Origin: Pyrrhosoma nymphula
Taxonomy: Eukaryota; Arthropoda; Insecta; Odonata; Coenagrionidae
DNA length: 64,000 nt
Reading direction: 5' to 3'
NCBI GenBank assembly: GCA_963573305.1
Contig: OY754332.1
Coordinates: 140,795,977-140,859,976 of the forward strand
The notes beneath the pieces were generated by a model. The model saw only the letters and a list, made by a program, of their open reading frames with translations. It ran no database searches and had not been told where the DNA came from. This document shows positions 12,431 to 24,600 of this stretch, one piece after another. Each line of letters starts with the position of its first letter. Position 1 is the stretch's first letter. Position numbers and translations under genes: made by a program.

Positions 12431-13039
12431 AAGTGCAAATTTTCCAAAAAACAAAACAGTCACGAGTTCACTTTACCTCCTTTTTCTTGAAAAAAATATT
12501 GAGTTAAACTGTCCTTAATTTTTTATGGTACCAACTAATGTTAGCTGATATTTATAATACATAAGAATTTAGAAGCAATGAATCACAGAAGAAAAGAATG
12601 GGAAAATGGAGAAGAGATAGCTGTGCAGAAATGTCAACAACGACCTAGGGAAGAGGAAGTATAAAAAGTAAAATAATATCCACAGATGAGTTACCAATTG
12701 AGCGAAGAAAAACTGGTCAAGAGGGCAATGAGAGGAAATTAAAAGTCCACAGAAAGAGTGTTAGTGTGAGTGCTGTATACGCTTTATTGAAAATATTATG
12801 GTGAGGCCAGAGATGAAAAACGGTACCAAAGGTTAACACAAAACTGGAAACATATTTTTAGGATAGAAAAATATTCTAGATAGAGAGAATTAATGTTAGA
12901 GGAACATAGCGAGAATTTATTAAATAGAGAGAATACGTAAAAAAGGCATATTCCTTCAGTAATAGACCTGTGAACCTAGATATAGAGAATATGATGACAA
13001 AGAAGGATTTTCTCGGACCGGACATACTCGAAAACTAAG

Positions 13040-14160
13040 AAGAGAATGTATCAGTAGGGATAAAGGCAAAGAAAAGGTGTACGAGTAGAAAACATCCCTT
13101 CGAAACTACTTGGATGATAACGGAAGACGAATTTTTTTCGAAGTTATTCTTAGGATTGAAAAGGAAGGAGTATGGCCATAGGACGTCGTGAATACAAATT
13201 TCGTACCTATGTGAAAGAATAAGAAATGTACAGAATGCGAAGAGGAAAAATTACCTGATTTTAACTTGCATCAAATGATTTACTTAGAATCATATTTATA
13301 TGGTGGGAGACTAAAGCAATTTACTCCTTAGATTATTACCAGTTCGGGTTCTGAAAGTGAAAGGCAAATCGAGATGCAACTGTGGAGGTGAGAACACCGA
13401 TAGAAATAAATCCACCACAAAATGAGGACACTTTTGTTTGTTTCGCTGATTTTGAAATTAATAATGCGTTTTGCAGAGTTAGTAAGGAATAACTGAAGCA
13501 TTTACTTATTAAAATAGGTGTATATTGGTGAGATAGGACACTCATCCGAAACTTCTCCAAAGAGTACTGGTAAGGCTGGTCGAAGAATCACGGCAGGCAG
13601 TTATAAGTCACGGGGAGACGCTAGGTTGCCTGTTGTCGCCTTTACTTTTTCTATATTTATGCTTGGCAGAAGCTAGATGTGGGATAAAAGTAGGAGGAGA
13701 GCTTCAAGCCTTCGTGGATACATAAAAAAATCAGTTGCAGGAAACTTGCATTGAAGATTAGTCAAAATAAAATAATAGTTATGCGGTTTCGTACAAAGGA
13801 ATCGACGCTGGTCATTCAAAGAGAAGGGCACAAGCTGGAGAAAGTAGAAAAATTCAACTACTTGGGTAGATGTTTAATGGGAAATGAAGAAGGTAGCTGA
13901 GGTATTAGAAGAAGAACTGCGCTAGTGAAAAAATATTTCACTAATATATCACAGCTGATTATGGAAATATTGGGCAAGGATATAAATAAGAGGCTGGTAA
14001 GGAGTGTAATACGGAGTGTAGCGTTGTATGGTTCAGAAGTTTGGCCTGTGGGTAAAGATGACTAGAATAGCCTACAAGCGTTTGAGATGTGGCTGTGGAG
14101 AAGGATAGAGAAGGCATGGTGGATGGAAAGGAAGACAAACGAGAAAGCGTTGTTATGATG
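13040..14160 (+). mobile_element. Degenerate LINE: reverse transcriptase remnant
   Basis: In + frames with many stops one can read a segment with VVAFTFSIFML near 13640, a KISQNKIIVM block near 13755, KVEKFNYLGRCL near 13840, then KRLVRSVIRSVALYGSEVW near 13990 and QAFEMWLWRRIEK near 14075. These are the successive landmarks of the thumb and C-terminal region of many LINE ORF2 proteins. The piece upstream (13040-13560) is less clear. The copy is dead. It is of the same general kind as the remnants at 8-9.3 kb and 46-47 kb. Confidence 0.8.
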
Positions 14161-15354
14161 AATGAGGAGAGAAATATTCCGAAGAAGAATAGGAGGTGGC
14201 CAAGGAAGTGGTTTGATTCAACAAAATCAAAAGATTTTCTGTCTGGAACTTGGAAGGTTGTCTGTCTCTTTGGAACGAAAAAAATCAGAAGAATATCTGA
14301 TGGAAATGGCATTGGAATGATTATATTTTATGATGAAACATAAGTTGTTCAACGTTTGTTGCAAAGCCTTTTGAAGGAATTCGTGGTGTTCAATGTAAGT
14401 GATGTTTAGGTTTCCATCTTATGAGTTTTTCGTGGTTTAAAACGCGTTTGTAACAAAACACCGGGTGACATGCCAAGTGACCTGTGAATACTTCCTATCA
14501 GTGTGTGCATGTGTGTATGTGTAGTCAGAGCTTGTGTCAAAGAATATGAAACCCATTTTAGACATGGGCATATGCATTTTAGCCAACATTCCCCAAAAGT
14601 GAATCTCTTGAGCTTTGAGAATATATTGATTCCCCTCATATTATCGTCCAACCGCAGCTATCTCCCCGTTTAGAAGCCATAAGCTTACATGCAAGCTATA
14701 GGTTCGTTTGAATTGCTAGCCACTCTGACTGCATAAAGCCTGTGTACCCAACATTTAATTCACTATAGCTTGAAACGCACTGTTGCTGAAAGTAACATTC
14801 AACTGTGTAATGTATTTTGTCCTTATGGCATATTTTCGTAATATGTGTAGTAAATAAGTCCAAAAAATTTTGTACGCATAAAGAATAAACCTCCCCCTTA
14901 ATTCACTTTTTATGCATTTTTTCACTGTCGCCTTCCATCTATTCAGCTGAGATAAATTAGGGTCCGTCGGTGTTCGAGCTTGTTTGCGTAGATTATAGTT
15001 TTCATTGAACCATAAATAACTGGCTGATTATGTGTCTTGTAAAACTGTGGCGCTTGTAAGGAGCAGTCTACTTGTCTGTAACTATTATGTGTGGCAAACA
15101 TTTGATATTTATAGCAGGCGATAGAGTGAAGATAAAACTTTATTTCAATGAGTAATTTATGCATTGCCTTTTTAACGCCTAGTGGCCTGTGGATGATGCA
15201 AGATGAAAAAAACATCTTTTTAAATTCAAATAATGAATATGGAAAACTTTGTGTAGTAATTTTGATAAGTGGAGTAATAATGACTGCAATATTTTTTTCA
15301 TCTAATAAGAGGCTTGAGGCGAAAATTGACTTCATATGTCTTTCTCTTTCACAG
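14161..15354. other. Non-coding sequence just upstream of the receptor TM2 exon
   Basis: ORFs of 84 to 187 codons exist on both strands. The longest (minus, 14943-15506) is antisense to the receptor exon, and I treat it as chance. The frame that leads into the TM2 exon is open back to 15148 and contains one hydrophobic run. It lacks the Gly-Asn of TM1, however, and a strong pyrimidine tract plus CAG precede 15355, so I read it as intron. Confidence 0.5.
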
Positions 15355-15445
15355 GTGTCCAACATGTTCATAATGAGCCTCGCAGCTGCGGATCTGACTG
15401 TTGGAGGGATTGTTATGCCAATTAGCTCGGTGTACGCCATTACAG
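15355..15445 (+). CDS. Histamine H1-type amine GPCR, exon with TM2 (partial gene)
   Basis: This 91-bp exon is bounded by TTTCTCTTTCACAG at its 5' side and GTGAGA at its 3' side. It starts in phase 0 and leaves one base, which is completed by the exon at 29315. It encodes NMFIMSLAAADLTVGG and the rest of TM2. The Asp in AAAD is the conserved sodium-site residue of rhodopsin-family receptors (2.50), and VMP follows as in amine receptors. The same region of vertebrate H1 receptors is close to this one. The exon carrying the N-terminus and TM1 must be upstream; I could not find it between 1 and 15354, and it may lie outside the window. The assignment depends mainly on the downstream exon, with which this one joins in frame. 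Confidence 0.9.
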
Positions 15446-18400
15446 GTGAGACCAGTCGTGATCTTATATTTAACATTTTCAGGAAGTTAGTGTGACCTCT
15501 TTTCATGCTGATTCATAACTTTGATTAGGATAAGAGGTGTTAATTATAATAATAATTTTATTCCTGATAAAATACATTGAATATACATTAATAGTAGTTC
15601 ATTTAATCGAGGAATATAGGTACCCTTAGGAAACAAAGCTTCCTACTTTGGGGTTACCGACTCTTTCACAGGTAAACATGGATTATCATACAAAATAATA
15701 TAACATAAGTAGATGAAAAACACTCTATGTGCCATTTAAGTACACTTAATACATAATATGGTGGCATTGATGTATTTAAATATTCACATGTTCATGTATT
15801 ACGAGTTATGTTTTGCAATATTTTTTAATATGTATTAATAAATACGATAGTAAAATTTAAGTAAACCTAGTACATAAAATACATATAAAATTACAAAATC
15901 TTTTAAATTAGATATTCTACCTCTTTCTGACTGAACAACCAGGCTCTAACGCTTTTACAGAATTTAGCGTAATATTTTAATCACGCAATGTTTTGGGGGA
16001 GTGCACAAAACATTTTGGGACTTAGATACAGGTAAGAGTGGCGAAACAGTTCAAAATTTGGTTTGGGTATTACAATACCATATTGTAACTAATATCACTA
16101 ATGAAAACTTATGGTTCAACTGGATACTCTATGCCTTTATGTAGTTTTTTTAATGTTCCCACTGTCTTGCTACTTATAGGCTTTGGCATATTAAGTATTT
16201 ACGCCTAATTTCAATGCTTTATCAACTACATGTTATTTTTGTGACTAAAGTTCCCATTGAACAATAATAAAGGTTTCCTTTTGAAAGAAAAAATATCTAT
16301 CGATTAAAAATAAATGACGCTTTTAACCGTTTATCAAAAGTGTAAATCTCCATTTACTCATAAAATCGCACCTGTCCCTAGAATGTTAAATTTTCTGCAA
16401 GGCCACGTAAATCTACTTCTTATACGGAATGACTAATGAAAGGTGGCCCAGAACTACAAATGAATCGTCCCTTTTCGATATCTTCCCTCTAAATTAGAAA
16501 TAACAGCAACCTTTGCTCCTGAGCATGTGGGCCTCACACCCAAGGCCTCGCTCTGATGGTCACCTTTCAACCGGGCGGGGGGGGGGAAAGTTTTTGGAGT
16601 GCATGGGCCTTTTGCCTGCCATGGATATCACAACTCCTTCAAATCCTCTTGCGTTTACATCTGGCAAAATTTCACCGACCAGATTAAGACATTACGCTAA
16701 TGCAAACAAGGCATTCAGGATCCAAAGTCACGACTTTTGGTTGACATAGGGGCGGAACGGGACCAACGGATCGCCCCTTGGAGTATACCGGGAGGATTAT
16801 TACCGAACACTACGATCGTGGTTCGATTGGTGGTGAGTGGTACGGACTGCTCTAGCCAGCGTGTGGTAGCCCATGTCAGCACCAGCGATGTCACCAAGCG
16901 CGAAGCTGTGGAGATTTTGAAATCCCTCAGGCACTTAAACTCAAGAGGTGCGCGGCTCGGGCGGTTTCTTGTGTCGACATGCGGTTATCCATTTGTAGCA
17001 TAGTTTCGTGGACTGACTGTGGTCCCCGCGTTTAGAGCAGGATTGACTGTCTAAACAGGAGGCTATGGAAATTCTGATTGAGCATAGCGACGGATCTCGT
17101 AGATCTTAGGTTTGTTCTCGGATCGTGCCGGGGTTCCCCTTAAAAATTCTGAGTCGCACTACTCGACCAAGTGGAGTGGAATGGGTGGCTTAAACAGAAC
17201 GGGTGGCTTGTAGGATGTTCGAGTAACTCAGATATTTCTTATGTTAGAGCTTATGTTATTTATTGGGATAAATTGCCTACCTAACTAATGAAACCTACAA
17301 AATAATTCAGTTTGAAATTAACATTAATTTTGACGAATAAATACGTGCCCGATGTTCAATGCTCAAATCAAAGATGATTCTACGAGTTTCATTCTCCTCG
17401 TAATTCATATCCTTAATGGGATTGTCGGTGTAGCACGTATGAAGTGAGTCAGAGATGATAGAGATATTGAGTGGGAGAGGTGGGGAAGGAATGACCGAGA
17501 CAGGGTTCCCCCATACACTCACACCCCTGAGGTGGCTTGCAGGGTATTTTGTAGATGTAGATATTCTTAACCGGTCCCCAGCGAAAAGTCTATCTATGAA
17601 TGCCTAGCCTTTTAAGTGAACAAAATTCTCAGACAGGTCATATCCAAATTTAGACCCTCCTTCAAATGATGTTTATACTCCTTCACTACGTGCTGCTACT
17701 ATTGTAATGACATTATTTACTCTTTAGTTCACCATATTCACTACAATGTTTCATTTCATTTGGGTCTTCCCACCCATTACCTGACAAGATTGTAGTGCTT
17801 ATTTCACATCACAAGCCTCAAGTAGCCAGTCAGTTCGAGTTTGTTTCTCTGTGAGGATAACTATCATATGCAGCATACTGTGGTTTCCACTACGCCAAGT
17901 TTGGTACAATGACGCTGCAGAAAACGTTTACGAGGTATGGAGTGGAGTGCCTGATTTTTCGTGCACCCGAAAAGATCACAGGTAATGTTTTGCCTACTTA
18001 TGGGGAGATGATGAAAATGTTTTTGCATTCTCGGTTCATTAAAGAAGAAAGTGAAATTACTGATTCATCAGAACCGAGAATTGCAGAAAGCGTGGCATAT
18101 GCCATTGAAGACATTTGGAAGACATCTTCTATACCAGGGGCCTATTTCTCAAAGCTACATGTCCACAAGTTATAAGTCGGATTTTACATGTGTGACTTCT
18201 TAAACGAAAACGGAAAACTTCTAAAGTATCAAAGAATTTACAAGTGAATATGGTGGACTAATAGTCCATATTTAGCTATTATTTAAATCTTTCAATATAT
18301 TTCGCGAGTTTCCCCAGCCACCGTCTATAGCCAAGAGTCAGTGCTATGTTGCTCGGTGTCTATAAATGCGTGAATAGAAGATAAATGGAATCTTTGGTTC

Positions 18401-18684
18401 ACAGTTTACCTTAAAATATCCCAAACGAGGACGAATCGTCTGCAAAAATTGAATATCATGAGAAAAAGCCGTTTATACCATCGCATGAAGGGAAAAATGT
18501 ACTCGAACCGAAGGTTATTCACAATTCTTGCATATCATGACATCATCTTTTGTAGTGTTTATCTTTCATAGGTACGAATGAATAGCGGAATGGCCTTTTA
18601 TTGTCATACAAGTGAATACTACGTGGTCAGCCATTTTGGATGTTAATTATTAATACCCAAAGGGAACAATAATTCATAAATGAA

Positions 18685-18755
18685 GTACGTTGGTCTAGTG
18701 GTAGCGTGTGTAAACAAAATGCAAAAGGATACGAGTGCTATCCCCACAGCGCGTA
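18685..18755 (+). mobile_element. tRNA-derived SINE-like piece (A and B box)
   Basis: TGGTCTAGTGGTAGCGTGTG (18691-18710) fits a tRNA-type A box. GGATACGAGTGCTATCC (18727-18743) is a degraded B box at about the right distance. It lies inside the Harbinger-like element, so it was either carried in it or inserted later. Weak. Confidence 0.35.
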
Positions 18756-19440
18756 GTTTTTTTCTCTTTCATTTTGATGGCCTGAGGAGAGATTTTACCG
18801 CCGATTTATTTAACTTCGTACAAGGACTTAAGCACAATTTTTTTCAGTTCACTTGTCCCAGTGCCATACTCCAGTTTGGATAACTAGACGGCAGATAGCT
18901 TCACTTAAAAAATGATGGATCACTTATTTTATAGTCTGTCAATTCTGAATAAACTCTCCAATCTAACACAAAACAACACCAGTGACATGAAAAGTAGGTA
19001 TATTATTAAATAGTAATAAATAATACAAGTAAACTTGTGCGTAACATTCGCATATTCAACCATTCCCTTTTCCCCAAAATTATTTATTCTTTGTGAAATG
19101 AAACATTTATAAAAAACACTAGTAAAAGCAGCACACATGTCTCCTGTCGGAAATAAATCTTTCATCTCCGTTGATTATTCACAAAGTCTCCGTGGGTGTG
19201 ATCTTGGCTCATTACGTTTTAGCCTAACTTTAGTTTTAGTCTTTTAACTTTAATTTATAAACAAACAATATGTTGTAACGAAAACTGTGCAAGTTATCTG
19301 CTGATACCTTATTCGTCGCGTTCGTCGCCATCGCCTTCGTATCAGTTGAGAAAAGGTGATTGCAAGTCGCTTTCCATTTGTTTTCCCAGTTATTCTTTCC
19401 GATTTACTGCGTTTTAATCACCTCGGAGGACTATTAGAAA

Positions 19441-19655
19441 TGTAATTACAAGTTACAAGGTCTTGTAATTTACAAGTCTGTTTGAGAAACAGAATGTGTC
19501 GTAACCATGAAAATACTTGTGAATACACACTTGTAACTTGTCAAATGGACTTGTAACTTGTGAACTTGTAATAAGTAGACTTTTACGCTTGAGAAAGAGA
19601 ATTTCACAAGTTACAAGTGAAAAGACTTGTAACTTGTAGACTTGTAGCTTTGAGA
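19441..19655. repeat. Degenerate short repeats of ACTTGTAAC/GTTACAAGT
   Basis: The motifs ACTTGTAACTTGT and its reverse complement recur about ten times in the right subterminal part of the Harbinger-like element, and two copies extend the left TIR. Such clustered subterminal motifs are often transposase binding sites; that role is inferred. Confidence 0.7.
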
Positions 19656-20233
19656 AACAGGCCCCAGTTGTCGGACACAAGCAAGTAGCGCGACGGATTA
19701 TTCAATGCTATGGAAAATACCGTAATAATCTTCGATCTGTCACCAAGAAGTCTTTCATTGATCCCAAACAAGATTTTCTATCAAAGGTGTCAGCTCATTG
19801 ACGTTGCAGCATTTAAATGCTTTGTTGAAACTGATTGCGTTTGCGATAATGCTAATAAGGTGCCGATTTTAGAGCGTAAATTTCTTCGGGACCAGAGGAC
19901 TGGAAAGAAAATGGTTAGTGGTGGAGTTGCTGTTTAAGAGACCAAGAGGAAGCGGAAAGGTAGAAATAAAACGATTATCAGGTTGTTCCACGCTATCTGA
20001 GCTGCAAGTTCATGACATTTAGGAAGATTCAACTGGAGAATTATCAACAGATTATGAATCCAACGGCCCAAATGATGCGGAAAATTTCTTTACAAAAAAG
20101 ATGGGCATTTGCGCTGAAGAATTTGAAATTGCCGATATTTGCATCTTTCTGTGAACGATTTTGCATATCGAACCCTGCTAATGTAGCACTATCATTCGCT
20201 CTACTAGTAGATATAGGTATGATTCCTCAAGAA

Positions 20234-20528
20234 TGCATGGGTGCCAACCATAGCAGTTCCAACATTCTCCAGGAAAATATCAGAATTCATGCATTTCAAC
20301 GACACATTCACAAGTCTGATCGTGAACAATGAAGCGCAAGACAACATTCAACATTTCCGCTATCTTTTACGTTCACTCACGTCGGAAGCACGAGCCCTTG
20401 TCGAAAGTCTGTCAGTAACAAGCTCAAATTTTGACGTTAAATGGGAACTCATCTGCGAGCGGTACAAAAACCCAAGGTTAATTGTCTTAAATCACATCAA
20501 AAATCACCTATATAATGTCTATAATTAG
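20234..20528 (+). mobile_element. Bel-Pao retrotransposon gag fragment (DUF1759-like)
   Basis: The frame reads PTIAVPTFSRKISEF, then FNDTFTSLIVNN, an IQHFRYLLRSLTSEARALV block, and WELICERYKNP. This is the DUF1759 pattern of Bel-Pao gag proteins: 'LP...P.F.G....W..F...F...V.N...L....KF.YL...L.G.A'. The frame stops at 20528, and no pol or LTR is seen. It is truncated on both sides, and its left edge joins the remnant described at 17909-20233 within a few bases. Confidence 0.85.
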
Positions 20529-20619
20529 ATTGCAAACCACAGAGGTGTGTCAGTTCTGTCACAGAAATATGGATTAGCAATATAAACGCCTGATTCCTAA
20601 GGCTACGAAAGCTAAGTTT

Positions 20620-20700
20620 TCAGGCAATCGCATTCCTGTCTTGACTAAACTAATTGCTTTCTTCCCCAAGGTCTTGGATTCAAATCCCGGAGTTGGCAAT
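20620..20700 (+). mobile_element. tRNA-derived SINE fragment (B box)
   Basis: GGTCTTGGATTCAAATCCCG (20670-20689) contains a good B box with a closing stem, as in tRNA-derived SINEs. The A-box side is too diverged to define. Confidence 0.4.
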
Positions 20701-21557
20701 AGTTTTCATAGATATTCCTATCTTTTTTCATGTGCTATTTTTAAGTGCAATATTCCGTCGTTTTCACGGGACGCCAGGCTGAGGTTCTCTTGGCACATTT
20801 GGTCACGAGTAGGCTTATGCGAACGCTGGGTTACTCACCATTCTTCCTATATTCCTCATTCATTAATGATACTTTCTTAAACAACCTACTCACCTGTGGC
20901 TAATGGCACAGATGGCCTCAGCTGTTAGCCACCGCACCGAATAATCAGCCAAACTGCGTCCCCGGGTCACTTACAATTTGTCGAAGGCCATTAATTTTTA
21001 CCTCCAATTCGAATGAGTAATTTTGTGTGGTTATTACTTTCCTTTTACATTAAAATGAAATATCATAAACAAAATTTGCCTTAACTCTAGGGAATCTATC
21101 CCTAAAGTAGGTTTATTTGTACTTATGCTCACATTTTGATACGCAAACTTTCATTCAACTGTGGGATACGGTGGTGAACACCACTCCTGCAAGTTTAACT
21201 TTCATTTAACGTCTTATAATGATAATGCTCTTATTTATTCATAACATTCTTCCCTTATATATGTTAACATGATTTCCAATTTACAAAAGCTTTCCCAATG
21301 CACACAAAGATCATAGTTTACCAGCACTTCTTATCCATTTGCCTCGAGCAATCAGTATTATCGGACTTTGTAGAACGCCTGGTACATTCCAAACTCCACC
21401 ATCTGTTTGTAATTACTATTCCTCATTGCAATCTTCGTAAAAAGTTTGGTGAAGTGGGTCCCTCCCGAAAACAGCGTATGTAGGGCAGTGATGTAAACTC
21501 AACTTTAATATCCCATTGCCAAGGCCTTTTACTTCCTCTAGTGAATCATTACGCACC

Positions 21558-21690
21558 ACCTTTCCCCCATGCCCTCCTTTCCTCTCATTACTCCCCCTCC
21601 TCTCCCTGTGATCTTCCCCACTCCCCCTCCCGTGCCTTAATTACCCCGTCCGCCCGACTTCCCACCACTCCCTCCTCTCCCCACCGCCAT
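21558..21690. repeat. C-rich pyrimidine tract
   Basis: About 130 bases dominated by C and T on the + strand (CTCCCC-type runs). Low-complexity, intronic. Confidence 0.7.
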
Positions 21691-24600
21691 ACCCTGATTA
21701 ATTATGCTCTTTTAAGCTGCGGTCCTTCGCCCCAAGGGATGAATGACGGAAAATGGCGGCGGAATGCCATTAATTCTTCCTCAGAGACGCTTATGTCGGT
21801 GTAAAGCCCCACTTTCCTTTATTTTTTTCGTGAATGAAAACTTTTTTAATTTTAATCGCCAGCTTAAGCTCCATCAGAAGATGCAGATCGTTCTCACTTA
21901 AGATTTTGCATGTAGGTTCTTTCTTTAGAGGGTAGATAAATGGAGAACTTATTTCTCAAACCACTTACACAGGAAATTTGTACGCATTCCTGAATGATTC
22001 TGCATAAGCTGTTTAATAGCTTTCACCCTATTTTGCGGTTATATTTTAGTGGAAGGATCTGTTCAACAATTACTGCCAATTACCACGAGGTTATACCTAT
22101 GCCTATAATTGAATATGCCGCGATAGATTACAACCGCAGTGAGTTTGAGACTAAAGCAAGTCACAGCAAGGTCACGAAGTGCGTGAATTCTTATTATATA
22201 TCTAATTCAGCAATCCAAATGGTTTTATGAAGTGTTACATTCCTGTAAAAGTTCTGTTGATAACCACTTGGTATTCGGAAATTTGGACACATAATTTCCT
22301 CAGATTATAACCCAAGGTATCAAAATCATTGGTATCGTTCCCGTATAAAAGTGAATAATTTTCATTAACGAATACTTGGGTAATGCGTGTTATTATGTAC
22401 TTTAAAACAAATAATCAATTTTCCGCGGATGTATTGGGAGAATTTTATCGTTGTCATAATATTTTTTATTTCATTCTCTAATTTATAATTCTTCAGCCAT
22501 GTATCCTATCCAGCCTTCTATCAAGGAGGTTTGTGAGGTAAAAAATGTGAACATCTGTGGATAACATGTACGAAGAGATTTCAAATAAAGTTTTCCGTAG
22601 TTTCATATTTTAATCAATCGGAATTTTAAACTAATTTTCTTGTGTCAAATGCTTTAGAAGAATTGCAGCAGGAGTATGTTTTCACAAAATTACTTATACC
22701 ACGAGGATATTTTATCATTAGTTTGACTAGAAGTAGAGAAATTCAACGCTGTTCATTCGATTGTGTGATGACATGCTTTAATTAACTGCTGCATGCCTGG
22801 CAATTAGGAGCACCTTTTCCAATGTTTATTTCTGATTTTTCCCATTCATAAAAAAAAACATCTCTCATGCCGCTTGTCGGCTTTCTCTCCTGCGAACAGC
22901 TGGGCCCGCATTGCGCTACAGAGAAGTGATTTATTGAGTGTAAATGAATTTATACAGTTGGTGGCAGAGGCTTGGCTTGGGCTTTTCCTCAAAAACATGA
23001 ACTCTATATACACAGGGTTCTCAATTTGGCCGTGAGAGGTGCTGTCAAAACCCGCGGATTTTAATAGCTTTTCATTAGTCGCCACTCATGGCGCTGACTC
23101 TTTGCGCGATCTAAAAATTGGGTCGAAAGGCATGAGAACAGAACGTATCAAGAGTTCTGTATTTTTTTTTCTGTTCTGAATCACCTTTCCTTTACCTTTA
23201 ATAAATACCTTAAATACCTTTAAAATAAATACCTACTCCTTAAATAAATACCTTTAATAAAGTGAACAAACTATTGAATTTTCAATTATTACTAAGCACG
23301 TAAGCACACTTCGAGCTTAACACTTCCCAACCGAAAAACGTACGATTCTTTAAACAAACTATAAAAAAGGAATTTTAAATTAGTAACTCCCTCAGAGGGA
23401 TAATCTTTGAATTCATTTAAGAGCAATTTGCACAATAGAAAAAAACTCCAAAACTATGCAAATAACTTACGACACGAAAGTCCGCCCTTCGAGATGTTTT
23501 TCTACCAGTAACTTCACATACCTTTTTACCAAAAGCATTAGCATTTTTCCTATTAAGACCCTAATTTAAGGCCTTTAATCCGAATGGCGATTGACGATTA
23601 TCTTATACCGGTGGACGAATAGCAAAGCCCTGGATATGTAAGAAATTATAATACCCCCTGGTACTATTAACATGATACTTACCCATAAATGGGGAGATTC
23701 TTGGCATAGAATAGTTTTTTTTAAGAATAGGACATACCCCTTATAGCGTCGGCAGCAGCGCTTCAATGGAAGTCATAGGCTCGCAGAAGGAATGGGAAGA
23801 GTGTTTTCAGAGTAAGAAGAAGTCCCTGACAATTATCATAAGTTGCATTTATGAATGCAGAAGTCGTTCTTGAGCATATTGGAAAGTGGCCATAGGTTTT
23901 TAAAAAAGTATTTTATTCTTCTTCTACCGCACATTTGCTGAAAACATTTTGTCCACTTAAGCTCCCAAACGATTAGTTTGTTGACGTTAATACCATCTCT
24001 CTCCCTCTCTTGAAAACGAATTGCCTTCAAGTTGATATGCATTAAATAATCAGAATTTCAGAGTCAAAGGATGGAGGTTGATTGCTACAATCCTCGCAAC
24101 AATGACTACACTTTATATTGCTGCAAGTTGTTGCACTGGTTTCACATAGAACTTGGTTAGACGAATTAGAATTTCGCTGATTAGAGATGAATGAGAGTCC
24201 ATATTTTTGCTTTCAGAAAATGTTTTCATGAGCTTCTGACTAAGGTAATCTTTTGAATACACTCGTACAATGTTATTGTCAACAAAGATACAACTCCGAA
24301 ATTCAAGAATAATTAAATGAGACTGTTCGACTTATTCTGAGGTAGATAAGGATGTGAGCCACTGAAAACCTATTTGTGGGTTTTACCATGGTATAAATTC
24401 ACCTTTAGCGTGATGAATACCTTTCACCCTCAATACACCCTTGACAAAGGACGCGTGTGTTCACTACTTTCTTTAAGTTAATGATTTTACATTTATATCT
24501 TCTCCGAAATCCCACGGAAATTTTACGATGGACGGAAATCGAAGTATTAAAAAGTACCGGTTTGATCAAATGCGACGTCCTAATGACAAAAACGTATAAT

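Larger units (their letters stand above)
18138..19664. mobile_element. Non-autonomous Harbinger-like DNA transposon, 1527 bp
   Basis: The left end reads GGGCCTATTTCTCAAAGCTA and continues ACATGTCCACAAGTTATAAG. The right end is its reverse complement with a few changes (TAGCTTTGAGAAACAGGCCC). CAG at 18135-18137 and CAG at 19665-19667 flank it, fitting a 3-bp target duplication as made by PIF/Harbinger elements. Removing the element plus one CAG restores an open frame across the junction in the host ORF, which supports the boundaries. No transposase is recognisable inside. The right subterminal 200 bp is built of ACTTGTAAC-type repeats. Confidence 0.8.
17909..20233 (+). pseudogene. Uncharacterised insect multicopy ORF, split by a transposon
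   Basis: The + ORF 17909-18137 and the sequence resuming at 19665 form one reading frame if the element at 18138-19664 is removed together with one 3-bp duplication. The right part carries KFLRDQRTGKKM (19880-19916). Further on, in another frame, CERFCISNPANVALSFALL appears (20150-20208). I recall this arrangement from large families of uncharacterised insect proteins that are often treated as transposon-related: a KVP..E..FL.DQR block and then a 'cDR..iS..aaA..a.a.L' block. I do not know a name or activity. Besides the insertion there are stops and at least one frame change after 19940, so it is inactive. Its 3' end abuts the Bel-Pao fragment. Confidence 0.55.

Noticed and set aside
15148..15354. 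In-frame upstream extension of the TM2 exon with a hydrophobic run that could mimic TM1
   Set aside because: It lacks the Gly-Asn motif of TM1 and the expected loop before TM2, and a strong pyrimidine tract plus CAG precede 15355. I read it as intron.
14943..15506. 187-codon minus-strand ORF over the receptor TM2 exon
   Set aside because: It is antisense to a well-supported exon and its peptide shows no domain. Its length is explained partly by the coding constraint on the other strand.
19441..19655. CRISPR-like spaced repeats of ACTTGTAAC
   Set aside because: Repeats are short, in both orientations and irregularly spaced, inside a eukaryotic DNA transposon.
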